NCBI GenBank assembly: GCA_016865035.1
Contig: CP018227.1
Coordinates: forward strand, 838,001-902,000
Reading direction: 5' to 3'
From: Kordiimonadales bacterium IMCC3096
Lineage (GTDB): Bacteria > Pseudomonadota > Alphaproteobacteria > Minwuiales > Minwuiaceae
Length of the DNA stretch: 64,000 bases
Part shown: positions 42,503-52,071 of the stretch, in pieces
Numbering within the stretch: the stretch's first letter is position 1
Layout of the letters: every line of letters begins with the position of its first letter
Notes under the pieces: model-generated
The model's database searches: none
What the model saw: the letters and a program-made list of their open reading frames with translations, nothing else
Told to the model about the DNA's origin: nothing
Position numbers and translations under genes: made by a program

Positions 42503-44407
42503 ATGATCAGCAATCTCGGCAAGGGCGCAGGCAAGTGGGTCGTACGAATCCTGCTGGTCCTGCTCATTCTCAGTTTCGCCTTCTGGGGGATCAACGACTA
42601 CATCACCGGCCCGACCAATCCGCCGGTGGCGGACGTCGGCGGGGAAGTGATCGACGCCAGCACGTTCGCGAACGAGGCGAGCCGCCGCCTGCGCCTGCTC
42701 CAGCAACAGCAGAACATGGTGCTGCAGCCGCGCGAGGCACTGGCATTCGGCATCTATGACCAGGTGCTGTCGTCGCTGATCGACCGCCGGACGCTGAACC
42801 TGCGGGCGACGGAACTCGGCCTTGCCGTGCCGGACTCCGCCGTCAGTGCGGCGGCCCACGCCAACCCGAACTTCCAGAACCAGCTCGGCCAGTACGATCC
42901 TGTCCGGTTCGAGCAGGTGATCCGCCAGCTTGGCTACCGCTCCCCCAATGCCTTCGCCGAGGATCTGCGCGGTGACCTGATCCGTCGTCAGATCCAGGCA
43001 TCCGTGACTGCCGGGCTGGAGGTGGGCGTCAATGCCTACGCCAGGGCCCTGTTCGCGTTCCAGAACGAGGCGCGGAACATCCGTTTCATCTCCGTGCCGA
43101 ATGACCGTCTGGCCGACACGGCACCGCCGAGCGAGAACGATCTGACGACCTATCACGAAGCCCACCCGGAGCTGTTCTCCACCCCGGAACGCCGTCGCAT
43201 CCTGCTGATCGACCTGTCCCCCGAGATCATCGCCCAGGATATCGTCGTGGATGACGCGGAGATCGAGCAGGCCTATCAGGATCAGATCGCCAGCTTCAGC
43301 GTTGCGGGTTCCCGCACGGTGGATCAGGCGATCTTCCCGGACGAGGATGCGGCCAACGCCGTGCTGGCCAGCGTGAACGAGGGCCTGTCCTTCGCTGCCG
43401 CCGTGGAGAAGCAGAACGGCAACGCACCGACCAGCCTGGGCACCGTGCGCCCCGGCGACGTACCGGGTGATCTCGGCGACGCCGTGTTCAACGCGTCGGT
43501 CGGTGAGGTTGCCGGACCGGTGCAGACCGCCTTTGGCTGGCATCTGGTGCAGGTCACCGAGGTGACGGAGGCGACCACGCGACCGCTTGCGGAGGTGCGC
43601 GAGGAATTGCTGAACGCCATCCGGATCGAGCACGCGCTGGAACGCGTCATTGATCTCGGTAACCAGGTCGAGGACGAACTGGCTGGTGGCAACCGGTTGC
43701 GCGCTGTCGGCGATGCCGTCGGTGTCGCGGTGCGGGAGATTGGTCCCATTGACCGCAATGGTGTCGACATGAACGGCGCGGAACTGGATACGCCGCTGCC
43801 GCCGCAGGCTCTCGAGATAGCCTTCGCGCAGACCCAGGACGAGGACCTGGAGCGGCATGAAACCAGCGATGGCGGCTACTTCGTTGTCGAGGTCGTGGAG
43901 GTCATGGAACCGGAACTGCGCCCCTTCGCCGAGGTGGAAACGGAAGTGACAGCGGCATGGCGGGCAGAGAACCTGGCCAAAGCTGCCGCCGACGTGCGCA
44001 ACAAGTTGCTGGAGCGCCTGCAGGCAGGCACCACGCTTGACGGACTGGCCAGCGAGTTCGATGTGACGGTGCAGACCGCAGACAGCGTGACCCGCCAGGG
44101 CGGCGCACCGGAGCTGGCGGGCAACCTGCGCTCGGTCGTCTTCTCGGCCCAGGCCGGAGACCATGCGGCCGGTGCGCACGCCAGCGAACCCGCCCAGGTC
44201 CTGGCCGAGGTTGTGGAGATCGTCGAGGCCAATCCGCTCGAGAGTGCTGGCCAGATTGCGGCACTGGAGGCCGCCATCGGTGAATCCATGGCCGAGGATG
44301 CCTTCGCCACCTATCAGCAGCAGTTGCGGGACGAGTTCGGCGTCGGGGTCAATCGCCAGGCGATGATCCAGGCCATCGATCCGGCCCTGCTGCGCGACAT
44401 CGAATAG
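42503..44407 (+). CDS. PpiD/SurA-like membrane-anchored periplasmic chaperone
   Basis: A 634-residue inner-membrane-anchored folding factor for envelope proteins. The N-terminus MISNLGKGAGKWVVRILLVLLILSF holds one signal-anchor helix. SurA-N-like helical region follows to about 225 and a parvulin PPIC domain at about 230-370 with FAAAVEKQN, TSLGTVRPGDVPGDLGDAVFN and FGWHLVQVTEVTE. The C-terminal half is another helical-domain repeat as in PpiD. ATG 42503 gives the anchor; the upstream open frame from 42437 is less likely. Only 44 bases separate it from trpE, so they probably share a transcript. Confidence 0.9.
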   Translation: MISNLGKGAGKWVVRILLVLLILSFAFWGINDYITGPTNPPVADVGGEVIDASTFANEASRRLRLLQQQQNMVLQPREALAFGIYDQVLSSLIDRRTLNLRATELGLAVPDSAVSAAAHANPNFQNQLGQYDPVRFEQVIRQLGYRSPNAFAEDLRGDLIRRQIQASVTAGLEVGVNAYARALFAFQNEARNIRFISVPNDRLADTAPPSENDLTTYHEAHPELFSTPERRRILLIDLSPEIIAQDIVVDDAEIEQAYQDQIASFSVAGSRTVDQAIFPDEDAANAVLASVNEGLSFAAAVEKQNGNAPTSLGTVRPGDVPGDLGDAVFNASVGEVAGPVQTAFGWHLVQVTEVTEATTRPLAEVREELLNAIRIEHALERVIDLGNQVEDELAGGNRLRAVGDAVGVAVREIGPIDRNGVDMNGAELDTPLPPQALEIAFAQTQDEDLERHETSDGGYFVVEVVEVMEPELRPFAEVETEVTAAWRAENLAKAAADVRNKLLERLQAGTTLDGLASEFDVTVQTADSVTRQGGAPELAGNLRSVVFSAQAGDHAAGAHASEPAQVLAEVVEIVEANPLESAGQIAALEAAIGESMAEDAFATYQQQLRDEFGVGVNRQAMIQAIDPALLRDIE

Positions 44408-44451
44408 CGGTCGCGGCCGACCGGCCCGACCCGATCAGGAGAGCCTGAGCC

Positions 44452-45975
44452 ATGGCCTTCACACCAAGCGCGGATGACTTTGCCACCCGGTATGACGCGG
44501 GTGAGGGCCAGGTGGTCTGGACCGAGATCGTCGCCGACCTGGAAACCCCGGTTTCCGCCTTCATGAAGCTGGCGGACGGCCGCCCGAACGTCTTCCTGCT
44601 GGAATCGGTGGAAGGTGGCGCCGTGCGCGGTCGCTATTCCTTCATCGGCATGAAGCCGGACCTGATCTGGCGCGCGCATGGCAACAGCGCCGAGATCAAC
44701 CGCTCCGCCCGGTTCGACCCGGACGCGTTCGAGCCCTGTGCCGAACCGACGCTGGAGAGCTTCCGCAAGCTTGTGGCGGAGATGCATATCGACATGCCGC
44801 ACCAGTTGCCGCCCATGTCGGCGGGGCTGTTCGGCTACATGGCCTACGACACCGTGAAGCTGATGGAACGGCTGCCCGCCGCCAACAGGGACGTGCTGGG
44901 TGTGCCCGACGCGCTGTATGTGCGCCCGACCGTCATCGCCATCTTCGATTCCGTGCGCGACATGGTCAGCATCGTGACACCGGTCTGGCCGCAGCCCGGC
45001 GTCGGCGCACGCCAGGCCTACAACCGGGCCTGCGAGCGGCTGGCGGATACGGTGGCCGATTTCGAACGCGCCCTGCCCTACAGCCGCAGCGGCGTGGACA
45101 ATCTGGCAAGCCTGCCGGAGCCGAAGTCCAACATGACCCGGCCCGAGTACTACGCCATGGTGGAGAAGGCGAAGGAGTACATCCGCGCCGGCGACATCTT
45201 CCAGGTGGTGCCGTCGCAGCGCTTCGAGGTGCCATTCGAACTGCCGCCGTTCGCGCTCTACCGCGCCCTGCGCCGGACCAATCCCTCGCCGTTCCTGTAC
45301 TACCTGAATTTCGGCGATTTCTCCGTCGTCGGTTCCAGCCCGGAGATCCTGGTGCGCGTGCGCGATGGCCTGGTCACGGTCCGCCCGCTTGCCGGAACCC
45401 GACCGCGCGGAGCGACCCCGGCGGAGGATCTGGCGCTGGAGAAGGAGCTGCTTGCCGATCCGAAGGAACTGGCGGAACACCTGATGCTGCTCGACCTGGG
45501 CCGCAACGACGTGGGCCGTGTGGCGAAGATCGGCACCGTGAAGGTGACCGAGGAGTTCGCCATCGAACGCTACAGCCAGGTCATGCACATTGTCTCCAAC
45601 GTGGAAGGGGAGATGGACCCGGCGCATGATGCGCTGGACGCCCTGATCGGCGGCTTCCCGGCCGGCACCGTCAGCGGTGCGCCGAAGATCCGCGCCATGG
45701 AGATCATCGACGAGCTGGAGAGTGACAAGCGCCACCTCTACGCGGGGGGCATCGGCTATTTCTCGGCCAGCGGTGCCATGGACACGGCAATCGTGCTGCG
45801 CACCGCCATCGTCAAGGACGGGGTCATGCATGTGCAGGCCGGCGGCGGCGTGGTCGCCGACAGTGACCCGGAAGCCGAGTATCAGGAGACGGTGAACAAG
45901 GCCAAGGCCCTGATGCGCGCGGCGGAGGAAGCCGTCCGCTTCGCCCAGAGCGGTGGCGTCAACGCGCCGCGCTGA
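44452..45975 (+). CDS. trpE: Anthranilate synthase component I
   Basis: Converts chorismate and ammonia (supplied by TrpG) to anthranilate, first step of tryptophan synthesis. The 507-residue protein has the tryptophan-feedback region LLESVEGGAVRGRYSF at about 47-62, and the chorismate-binding domain with PSPFLYYLNFGDFSVVGSSPE, RPLAGTRPRGATPAED, LDLGRNDVGRVA, AGTVSGAPKIRAMEI and GGIGYFSASGAMD. A short leader (44 bases) contains no visible Trp-rich attenuator peptide. The 3' end overlaps the opposite-strand DUF610 gene by 17 bases, which separates trpE from trpGDC. TrpE rather than PabB is indicated by length and the LLES motif. Confidence 0.97.
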   Translation: MAFTPSADDFATRYDAGEGQVVWTEIVADLETPVSAFMKLADGRPNVFLLESVEGGAVRGRYSFIGMKPDLIWRAHGNSAEINRSARFDPDAFEPCAEPTLESFRKLVAEMHIDMPHQLPPMSAGLFGYMAYDTVKLMERLPAANRDVLGVPDALYVRPTVIAIFDSVRDMVSIVTPVWPQPGVGARQAYNRACERLADTVADFERALPYSRSGVDNLASLPEPKSNMTRPEYYAMVEKAKEYIRAGDIFQVVPSQRFEVPFELPPFALYRALRRTNPSPFLYYLNFGDFSVVGSSPEILVRVRDGLVTVRPLAGTRPRGATPAEDLALEKELLADPKELAEHLMLLDLGRNDVGRVAKIGTVKVTEEFAIERYSQVMHIVSNVEGEMDPAHDALDALIGGFPAGTVSGAPKIRAMEIIDELESDKRHLYAGGIGYFSASGAMDTAIVLRTAIVKDGVMHVQAGGGVVADSDPEAEYQETVNKAKALMRAAEEAVRFAQSGGVNAPR

Positions 45976-46879
45976 CCTGCACCAGATCGGAGAGCCGAAC
46001 CAGGCGGAACCGTGTCCGGTCGAGGTTCGCGACGAATGCGTCCAGCGCATCCAGTGTCCGCCGGTGCGGGTGCCCTATGGCGATGGCCTGCCCGGTCGCT
46101 GACGCAATCTCCAGCGTACGCCGCAACTGCGCCGCCGCCATCGCGCCTGTACCATCAGCGTCCAGAAACACGTCGCGCGACAGCGTCGGCAGTCCGGCCT
46201 GTTCCGCCGCCCCTGCGGCGACAGTGTCCGCCGTGGTCCGGGAATCCAGGAAGAACAGGCCCCGCCCCGCCAGCCGCGCCATGATCCGGTCCATGGCCTC
46301 CCGGTCCGCCGTCAGCCGGCTGCCCATGTGGTTGTTCATGCCATCCAGCCGGTCGAATTTCGCCAGTGCCGCGTCCAGACGGGCGATTTGCTCCGCCGGT
46401 GGCTGATCCGCCAGCAGTGCTCCGGGACCGGGATTTGCCGGGCCGATCGGCTCCATCGGCATGTGCAGCAGGACAGTGCGCCCCGCCCCGCGTGCGCCGT
46501 TCGCCAGTTCGCGCACATTGTCGGCATAGGGCAGGAAGGCGAAGGTCACGGCGACCGGCAGGCCGGAGGCGCGTTTCAGGGCGGCCCGGTCCGGCCCCAT
46601 GTCGTCCAGCACGATGGCAATGCGCGCGCGACCGTCGGTTTCACGCGACGGGACGGTCGCGGTCAGTCGCGGGAAGATCGCCACCAGCCGGTCCAGTGCC
46701 GGACTGCCGTCGGGCGCTCTGGCATCCATCCGCTGACCCGGGTGAAGCACCGTCGGCTCCACCACCCGGTCCGGCCAGAACAGCGCCAGCGCCAGCACGC
46801 CGAGGGCCAGCAGCAGAACGCCAAGCCCCAATCGACGCACCTGTCGCGTCCTTCCACCCCTGCCCTGATGCTGCGACAT
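45959..46879 (-). CDS. Divergent polysaccharide deacetylase (DUF610) family protein
   Basis: An envelope-associated protein of 306 residues with a membrane anchor near the N-terminus (LGLGVLLLALGVLALALFW, about 17-36). The core matches the COG2861 family of divergent polysaccharide deacetylases: RIAIVLDDMGPDR, VTFAFLPYADNV, LLHMPMEP, MNNHMGSRLT, FFLDSRTTADT and AIGHPHRRTLDAL. The metal-binding Asp and His pattern of the family is present (LDD, HMGS). Periplasmic acetyl or polymer modification is likely but unproven. It is antisense between trpE and trpG and its 3' end overlaps trpE. ATG 46879 begins with a basic N-terminus. Confidence 0.9.
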   Translation of the reverse strand: MSQHQGRGGRTRQVRRLGLGVLLLALGVLALALFWPDRVVEPTVLHPGQRMDARAPDGSPALDRLVAIFPRLTATVPSRETDGRARIAIVLDDMGPDRAALKRASGLPVAVTFAFLPYADNVRELANGARGAGRTVLLHMPMEPIGPANPGPGALLADQPPAEQIARLDAALAKFDRLDGMNNHMGSRLTADREAMDRIMARLAGRGLFFLDSRTTADTVAAGAAEQAGLPTLSRDVFLDADGTGAMAAAQLRRTLEIASATGQAIAIGHPHRRTLDALDAFVANLDRTRFRLVRLSDLVQVSAAR

Positions 46880-46977
46880 GCTTGACGCCCCGCGTTCGCA
46901 CTGTTTTCTTGACGCCGCCCTGACGGTGCGGCGGAATTCGGCGCGCCCTCCGGCGCTGTTCGCCTGGGACCGACACC

Positions 46978-47562
46978 ATGATTCTGCTGATCGATAACTA
47001 TGACAGTTTCACCTATAACCTCGTTCACTATCTGGGCGAACTGGGTGCCAGGGTCACAGTCTGGCGAAACGACATGATCAGCGTGGAGGATGCACTCGCC
47101 CTGAAGCCGGAGGCAGTGGTGCTTTCCCCCGGCCCCGGTCGGCCGGAGAGTGCCGGCATCTCCCTTGATCTGGTGCGCAATGCGCCTGCGGATCTGCCGA
47201 TCTTCGGCGTCTGCCTGGGCCACCAGACCATCGGGCAGGCCTTCGGTGCCGAGGTCGTGCGCGCCGAAGAACTGATGCATGGCAAGATGTCCAGGGTCCA
47301 CCACGCGGGCACGGGCGTCTTCGAGGGGCTGCCCGACGGCTTCTCCGCCACGCGCTACCATTCGCTCACCGTCGCGCCGGCCAGTGTGCCGGACGTGCTG
47401 GAGGTCACCGCCCGCACCGAGGATGGGGTGATCATGGGCCTGCAGCATCGGGACCGCCCGGTGCACGGGGTCCAGTTCCACCCGGAGAGCATTGCCTCGG
47501 AGCATGGCCATGCATTGCTCGGCAACTTCCTGAATTCTGCCGGACTGAAGAGGGCAGCCTGA
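46978..47562 (+). CDS. trpG: Anthranilate synthase component II (glutamine amidotransferase)
   Basis: Class I glutamine amidotransferase subunit that supplies ammonia to TrpE. The 194-residue protein has [21 protein letters not shown], the oxyanion motif [11 protein letters not shown], the nucleophilic Cys in [11 protein letters not shown] and the His-Glu pair in [14 protein letters not shown]. Its stop shares a base with the trpD ATG (TGATG, 47560-47564). It is the first gene of trpGDC-moaC-moeA. The 98-base upstream gap contains two TTGACGCC copies (46882 and 46909) that could hold a promoter, but no clear hexamer pair was found. Confidence 0.97.
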   Translation: MILLIDNYDSFTYNLVHYLGELGARVTVWRNDMISVEDALALKPEAVVLSPGPGRPESAGISLDLVRNAPADLPIFGVCLGHQTIGQAFGAEVVRAEELMHGKMSRVHHAGTGVFEGLPDGFSATRYHSLTVAPASVPDVLEVTARTEDGVIMGLQHRDRPVHGVQFHPESIASEHGHALLGNFLNSAGLKRAA

Positions 47563-48599
47563 TGACCAACGAGATCGAGACCTTCAAGGGGCTGATCGGC
47601 CGCGTGGCCGAGCGCCAGGAACTTTCCGTGGAGGATGCCCGCACCGCCTTCGACATCATGATGTCCGGCGATGCCACGCCGTCGCAGATGGGCGCATTCC
47701 TGATGGCGCTGCGGGTGCGTGGTGAAACGGTCGATGAACTGACCGGCGGCGCCATGGCCATGCGGGCCAAGGCCCAGGGCATCACCGCCCCGGCCAACGC
47801 CATCGACACCTGCGGCACCGGCGGCGATGCCAAGGGCACATGGAACGTCTCCACCGCGGTCAGCTTCGTGCTGGCGGCCCATGACATTCCGGTGGCCAAG
47901 CACGGCAATCGCGCCCTGTCCTCCAAGACCGGTGCGGCGGACGTGCTGACCGCGCTGGGCGTCAACATCGAATGCCCGTTCCCGCTGGTGGAGAAGTCTC
48001 TCAGGGATGCCTGCATCGGGTTCCTGATGGCCCCGCGCCATCACGGTGCGATGCGCCACGTCGGCCCGACACGGGTGGAACTGGGGACACGCACGATCTT
48101 CAACCTGCTTGGACCGCTGTCCAACCCGGCAGGTGCAAAGCGTCAGATCATGGGCGTGTTCGCGAAGCAGTGGGTCGAGCCTCTGGCCCATGTGCAGAAC
48201 CAGCTTGGCGCAGACCGTGTCTGGGTCATGCATGGCGCGGACGGCATGGATGAACTGACCACCACCGGTGTTACCCACGTGGCCGAACTGGCGAACGGCC
48301 AGGTCCGCACCTTCGACGTCACCCCGGAAGACGCCGGTCTGGCCGTCGCATCACCGGATGACCTGAAAGGCGGGGAACCGGCTGAGAACGCGGCAGCCCT
48401 GCGCGGGGTGCTGCAGGGGCAGAAGAATGCCTTCCGCGACATCGTGCTGCTGAACGCCGCCGCCGGTCTGATCGTTGCCGAGAAGACGGAGACCCTGCGT
48501 GAGGGCGCGGCAATGGCGGCAGAGGTGCTGGACAACGGCAGGGCGCTGGCACGGCTGGAGCAGCTTGTCGCCATCTCCAATGAAACCGGAGGGGCCTGA
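47562..48599 (+). CDS. trpD: Anthranilate phosphoribosyltransferase
   Basis: Transfers phosphoribose from PRPP to anthranilate in tryptophan synthesis. The 345-residue protein has the PRPP-binding CGTGGDAKGTWNVSTA, the KHGNRALSSKTGAADVLTALG block, the acidic GADGMDELT motif and the anthranilate-contacting region DACIGFLMAPRHHGAMRHV. It overlaps trpG and is followed three bases later by trpC, consistent with one operon. Confidence 0.97.
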   Translation: MTNEIETFKGLIGRVAERQELSVEDARTAFDIMMSGDATPSQMGAFLMALRVRGETVDELTGGAMAMRAKAQGITAPANAIDTCGTGGDAKGTWNVSTAVSFVLAAHDIPVAKHGNRALSSKTGAADVLTALGVNIECPFPLVEKSLRDACIGFLMAPRHHGAMRHVGPTRVELGTRTIFNLLGPLSNPAGAKRQIMGVFAKQWVEPLAHVQNQLGADRVWVMHGADGMDELTTTGVTHVAELANGQVRTFDVTPEDAGLAVASPDDLKGGEPAENAAALRGVLQGQKNAFRDIVLLNAAAGLIVAEKTETLREGAAMAAEVLDNGRALARLEQLVAISNETGGA

Positions 48600-48602
48600 G
48601 GC

Positions 48603-49436
48603 ATGACGACGGACACCGGCACGGTTCTCGACCGCATCTGCGCCGACAAGCGTGAGCATATCGCCGCCTGCAAGGCAGAACGTCCGCTGGCCGCCGTCGA
48701 GGCTGCCGCCCGGGCGGCGGATGCGCCCCGGGGCTTCATCGCTGCGCTGGAGCGGGACCAGGCGGCCGGGCGCTACGGGCTGATCACGGAGATCAAGAAG
48801 GCATCCCCGTCGAAGGGACTGATCCGCGCCGACTTCGATCCGCCGTCGCTGGCCCGCGCCTATGAGGCAGGCGGCGCATCGTGCCTGTCGGTACTGACCG
48901 ACATTCCCTACTTCCAGGGCGCGGACGGCTATCTGGTCGCGGCACGGACCGCCGTGTCGCTGCCTGCGCTGCGCAAGGACTTCATGCTCGACACCTACCA
49001 GGTGGCGGAGGCACGGGCACTCGGGGCCGACTGCATCCTGCTGATCATGGCGGCGCTGTCGGACGGTCAGGCGAAGGAACTGGAGGACGCGGCCCTCGGC
49101 TGGGGCATGGATGTCCTGGTGGAGGTGCATGACATCGGCGAACTCGAACGGGCCCGCACCCATCTGAAGAGCCGCCTGATCGGCATCAACAACCGCAATC
49201 TCAAGACCCTCGACGTCAGCCTGGAGACCACCATCGCCTGCGCCCGCGCCCTGCCGGACGATTGTGTCGCCGTCAGCGAGAGTGGCCTGAACAGCCGCGC
49301 CGATCTGGACCGCATGGCCGAAGCGGGCTGCCGCAGCTTCCTGATCGGGGAGAGCCTGATGCGTCAGGATGATGTTTCCGCCGCCGTTCAGGCGCTGCTG
49401 CGGGATCCGGCCGCCGCCCTGCAGGCAGCGTCCTGA
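48603..49436 (+). CDS. trpC: Indole-3-glycerol-phosphate synthase
   Basis: TIM-barrel enzyme that ring-closes CdRP to indole-3-glycerol phosphate. The 277-residue protein has the catalytic Glu/Lys region [71 protein letters not shown] and the phosphate-binding [11 protein letters not shown]. It is not fused to TrpF, which lies elsewhere. Spacing to trpD is 3 bases and to moaC 2 bases. Confidence 0.97.
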   Translation: MTTDTGTVLDRICADKREHIAACKAERPLAAVEAAARAADAPRGFIAALERDQAAGRYGLITEIKKASPSKGLIRADFDPPSLARAYEAGGASCLSVLTDIPYFQGADGYLVAARTAVSLPALRKDFMLDTYQVAEARALGADCILLIMAALSDGQAKELEDAALGWGMDVLVEVHDIGELERARTHLKSRLIGINNRNLKTLDVSLETTIACARALPDDCVAVSESGLNSRADLDRMAEAGCRSFLIGESLMRQDDVSAAVQALLRDPAAALQAAS

Positions 49437-49438
49437 CC

Positions 49439-49918
49439 ATGTCCGGTTTCACCCATTTCGACGACAAGGGTGCCGCCCGCATGGTCGATGTCGGGGACAA
49501 GGACGAGACCGAGCGCACGGCCACCGCGGAGGCGCGGATCGTCATGCAGCCGGAGACGCTGGCGCTGATCCGGGAAGGCCGGGCAAAGAAGGGCGATGTG
49601 CTGGGTGTCGCGCGACTGGCCGGGATCATGGGGGCGAAGAAGACGCCGGACCTGATCCCGCTCTGCCACCCGCTCGCCCTGACCAATGTCGAACTGGAAC
49701 TGACCACGGAAGACACGCCCGACCCCGCCGTCGTCATCCGCGCCACCTGTCGGCTGCGGGGCAAGACCGGCGTGGAGATGGAGGCGCTGACCGCCGCCTC
49801 CGTCGCCGCCCTGACCGTCTATGACATGTGCAAGGCCGTGGACCGGGGCATGGAGATCCGGAACGTGCGGCTGCTGTTCAAGGACGGCGGCAAGTCCGGG
49901 CGCTACGTGGCGCCATGA
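49439..49918 (+). CDS. moaC: Cyclic pyranopterin monophosphate synthase MoaC
   Basis: Molybdenum-cofactor enzyme that converts the GTP-derived cyclic intermediate produced with MoaA to cyclic pyranopterin monophosphate. The 159-residue protein has the signature [21 protein letters not shown], with the catalytic Lys residues, [28 protein letters not shown] and the C-terminal GGKSGRYV. Its stop overlaps the moeA ATG (ATGA, 49915-49918). It is placed between trpC and moeA, the alphaproteobacterial arrangement. Confidence 0.97.
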   Translation: MSGFTHFDDKGAARMVDVGDKDETERTATAEARIVMQPETLALIREGRAKKGDVLGVARLAGIMGAKKTPDLIPLCHPLALTNVELELTTEDTPDPAVVIRATCRLRGKTGVEMEALTAASVAALTVYDMCKAVDRGMEIRNVRLLFKDGGKSGRYVAP

Positions 49919-51120
49919 TCCCCGTCGCGGAAGCACGCACGCGGATCCTGGCGCAGATGCCGCAGATGCCTGCCGAGTGGATCTCGATCGCCGAGGCTGA
50001 TGGCCGCGTGCTGGCCGAACCGGCCATTGCCCAGCGCACCCAGCCGCCCGCCGACCTCTCGGCCATGGATGGGTATGCGGTCCTGGGATCGGATGTCGTA
50101 TCTGCCGGGGCCAGCCTGACATGCATCGGTGAGTCGGCGGCGGGCCACGCCTTCGACGGCGAGGTGAAACCGGGCGAGTGCGTCCGCATCTTCACAGGTG
50201 CCCCCCTGCCCCCGGGCACCGACACGATCCTGATCCAGGAAGATGCCGAGGTTTCAGGCACCACGGTCGTGACCACGGAGGCCCTGAAGACTGGCACCTA
50301 CGTGCGTCGCGCCGGGCTGGACTTCCGTGCCGGTGAAACAGGTCTTCAGCCGGGCCGGGACATTGGTCCCCGCGACCTCGGCCTGCTTGCCGCGATGAAT
50401 GTGCCCTGGGTCGGCGTGCGCAGGCGTCCGCGTATCGCGCTGCTCTCGACCGGTGACGAGCTCGTGCGGCCGGGCGAGTCGCTGGGTCCGAACCAGATCG
50501 TCTCCTCCAACGCCATTTCGCTGGCGGCGCTGGTCCGCCGCGCCGGGGCGGAACCGGTCGATATCGGCATCGCGGAGGACCGGCCCGACGCGCTGGCGGA
50601 GGCAGCCGCCCGAGCAGTCGGCTGCGACATGCTGGTGACGCTCGGCGGGGCCTCCGTCGGTGACCACGACCTGGTGCAGGACGTGCTGGGGGACAAGGGG
50701 CTGGCGCTGGACTTCTGGCGCATTGCCATGCGTCCCGGCAAGCCGCTGATGTTCGGGCAGTTCGGTGACGTGCGCCTGCTGGGCCTGCCCGGCAACCCGG
50801 TCTCCGCCGTGGTCTGCGGCCTGCTGTTCCTGCGCCCCGCCATCCGCCGGATGCTGGGGGCGGAGGATGTGGAACCGGAGGTCCGCACGGCGACGCTGGG
50901 CCGCGATCTCGGCACCAACGACCGGCGGGAGGACTATCTGCGCAGCGAACTGCATCTCGACGCGGAGGGGCATGCGACCGTCACCCCCTTTGCGCGCCAG
51001 GACTCATCGATGCTGCATGTCCTCTCCCGCGCCGGAGCACTCGCCATACGTGCACCCCACGCGGAGGCGCTGAAGGCCGGAAGCCCGATTCCCTATATCC
51101 CCCTGACCGGGATGATCTGA
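49915..51120 (+). CDS. moeA: Molybdopterin molybdenumtransferase MoeA
   Basis: Inserts molybdate into adenylated molybdopterin, completing the molybdenum cofactor. The 401-residue protein has the N-terminal [11 protein letters not shown]-type motif ([13 protein letters not shown]), [47 protein letters not shown] and [12 protein letters not shown], all MoeA signatures. It begins inside the moaC stop codon. The open frame extends 29 codons upstream but the overlap and N-terminus favour 49915. A hairpin follows the stop and may end the operon before lexA. Confidence 0.97.
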   Translation: MIPVAEARTRILAQMPQMPAEWISIAEADGRVLAEPAIAQRTQPPADLSAMDGYAVLGSDVVSAGASLTCIGESAAGHAFDGEVKPGECVRIFTGAPLPPGTDTILIQEDAEVSGTTVVTTEALKTGTYVRRAGLDFRAGETGLQPGRDIGPRDLGLLAAMNVPWVGVRRRPRIALLSTGDELVRPGESLGPNQIVSSNAISLAALVRRAGAEPVDIGIAEDRPDALAEAAARAVGCDMLVTLGGASVGDHDLVQDVLGDKGLALDFWRIAMRPGKPLMFGQFGDVRLLGLPGNPVSAVVCGLLFLRPAIRRMLGAEDVEPEVRTATLGRDLGTNDRREDYLRSELHLDAEGHATVTPFARQDSSMLHVLSRAGALAIRAPHAEALKAGSPIPYIPLTGMI

Positions 51121-51121
51121 G

Positions 51122-51158
51122 ACCCGGCGGCGGAACCACATGGGGACCAACGCCGGGT
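51122..51158 (+). terminator. Weak hairpin after moeA, possible terminator
   Basis: ACCCGGCG (51122-51129) pairs perfectly with CGCCGGGT (51151-51158) across a 21-base loop, starting one base after the moeA stop codon. No T-run follows, so intrinsic termination is uncertain. Confidence 0.35.
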
Positions 51159-51185
51159 TGAAACAGGAACATTGACGGAATTCCG

Positions 51186-51200
51186 GAACTTTCATAGAAC
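51186..51200. promoter_or_regulatory. LexA SOS box (alphaproteobacterial direct-repeat type)
   Basis: GAAC (51186-51189), seven bases, GAAC (51197-51200): on the minus strand GTTC-N7-GTTC, the LexA-binding consensus of Alphaproteobacteria. It lies 110 bases upstream of the lexA start, so lexA is probably autoregulated. Position relative to a promoter is not certain, as no clear -35/-10 pair was seen. Confidence 0.75.
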
Positions 51201-51309
51201 ATAGGCGGTCTAACCAAGTGATTCGTTTCGGGTTTCACGACCCGGACCGGCCGTGCGGAAGGACGAACCAGCAACGCACACACAGATGTGCCCTCAGCGG
51301 GGGATCGCC

Positions 51310-52038
51310 ATGCTGACCCGGAAACAGCACGAACTGCTTCTGTTCGTGGACAGTCACCTGAACGAGAATGGTGTCTCACCGTCATTCGACGAGATGAAGG
51401 ACGCCCTGAACCTGAAGTCCAAGTCGGGCATTCACCGCCTGATCTCGGCGCTGGAGGAACGGGGCTTCATCCGTCGCCTGCCTCATCGCGCCCGCGCACT
51501 GGAAGTCCTGCGCTTGCCGGACGCCGCCACTCCCGCGGGCCGCCGCGCCTCCGGGGAGCCGGTGCTGAGCTCCAGCGGTTTCCGGCCGACGGTGGTCAAC
51601 AACCCGGATCTGCCGCTGTCCTCCGCGCCGCCGCCCACTTCCCGCGCCGCCAGCGATACGGTCAGCCTGCCACTCTATGGCCGGATTGCCGCCGGCACAC
51701 CGATCGAGGCCCTGCGCGACCATTCGAACTATGTCGATGTACCGTCCCACATGGTCGGACGCGGCGAACATTACGCACTGGAAGTCGCCGGTGACTCCAT
51801 GATCAACGCTGGCATTCTCGACGGCGACACGGTGATCGTGGAACGCGGCGACGTAGCAGAAAATGGCAGCATCGTCGTGGCCCTGGTGGAGGGGGAGGAA
51901 GTCACCCTGAAACGCCTGCGCCGTCGCAGCAACGCCATCGCGCTGGAGCCGGAGAACCCGGCCTACGAGACGCGGATCTATCGCCCCGACCAGGTACGGG
52001 TCCAGGGACGTCTCGTGGCCCTGTTCCGGCAATATTGA
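51310..52038 (+). CDS. lexA: LexA, SOS-response repressor
   Basis: Transcriptional repressor of the DNA-damage regulon, self-cleaved when stimulated by RecA filaments. The 242-residue protein has an N-terminal winged helix ([40 protein letters not shown]), a linker of about 45 residues rich in Pro and Ser, and the peptidase S24 domain with the Ala128-Gly129 cleavage site ([10 protein letters not shown]) and Ser163/Lys201 dyad ([15 protein letters not shown]). It is longer than E. coli LexA because of the linker, which is common in alphaproteobacteria. ATG 51310 has a GGGGG run six bases upstream. Its operator is at 51186-51200. Confidence 0.97.
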   Translation: MLTRKQHELLLFVDSHLNENGVSPSFDEMKDALNLKSKSGIHRLISALEERGFIRRLPHRARALEVLRLPDAATPAGRRASGEPVLSSSGFRPTVVNNPDLPLSSAPPPTSRAASDTVSLPLYGRIAAGTPIEALRDHSNYVDVPSHMVGRGEHYALEVAGDSMINAGILDGDTVIVERGDVAENGSIVVALVEGEEVTLKRLRRRSNAIALEPENPAYETRIYRPDQVRVQGRLVALFRQY

Positions 52039-52071
52039 GCCTGGCAGTCCGGAACAGACCGCGCGGCGGCA

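Noticed and set aside
42257-44179. Long minus-strand open frame (640 codons) opposite the PpiD-like gene
   Set aside because: Composition is that of an antisense shadow (Arg, Gln, His, Asp rich, no recognised domain); the plus-strand gene has anchor helix and PPIC domain.
46881-46916. Two CTTGACGCC copies upstream of trpG as a tandem regulatory repeat
   Set aside because: Nine-base direct repeats in GC-rich DNA with one pair only; no pairing with a promoter or known regulator.
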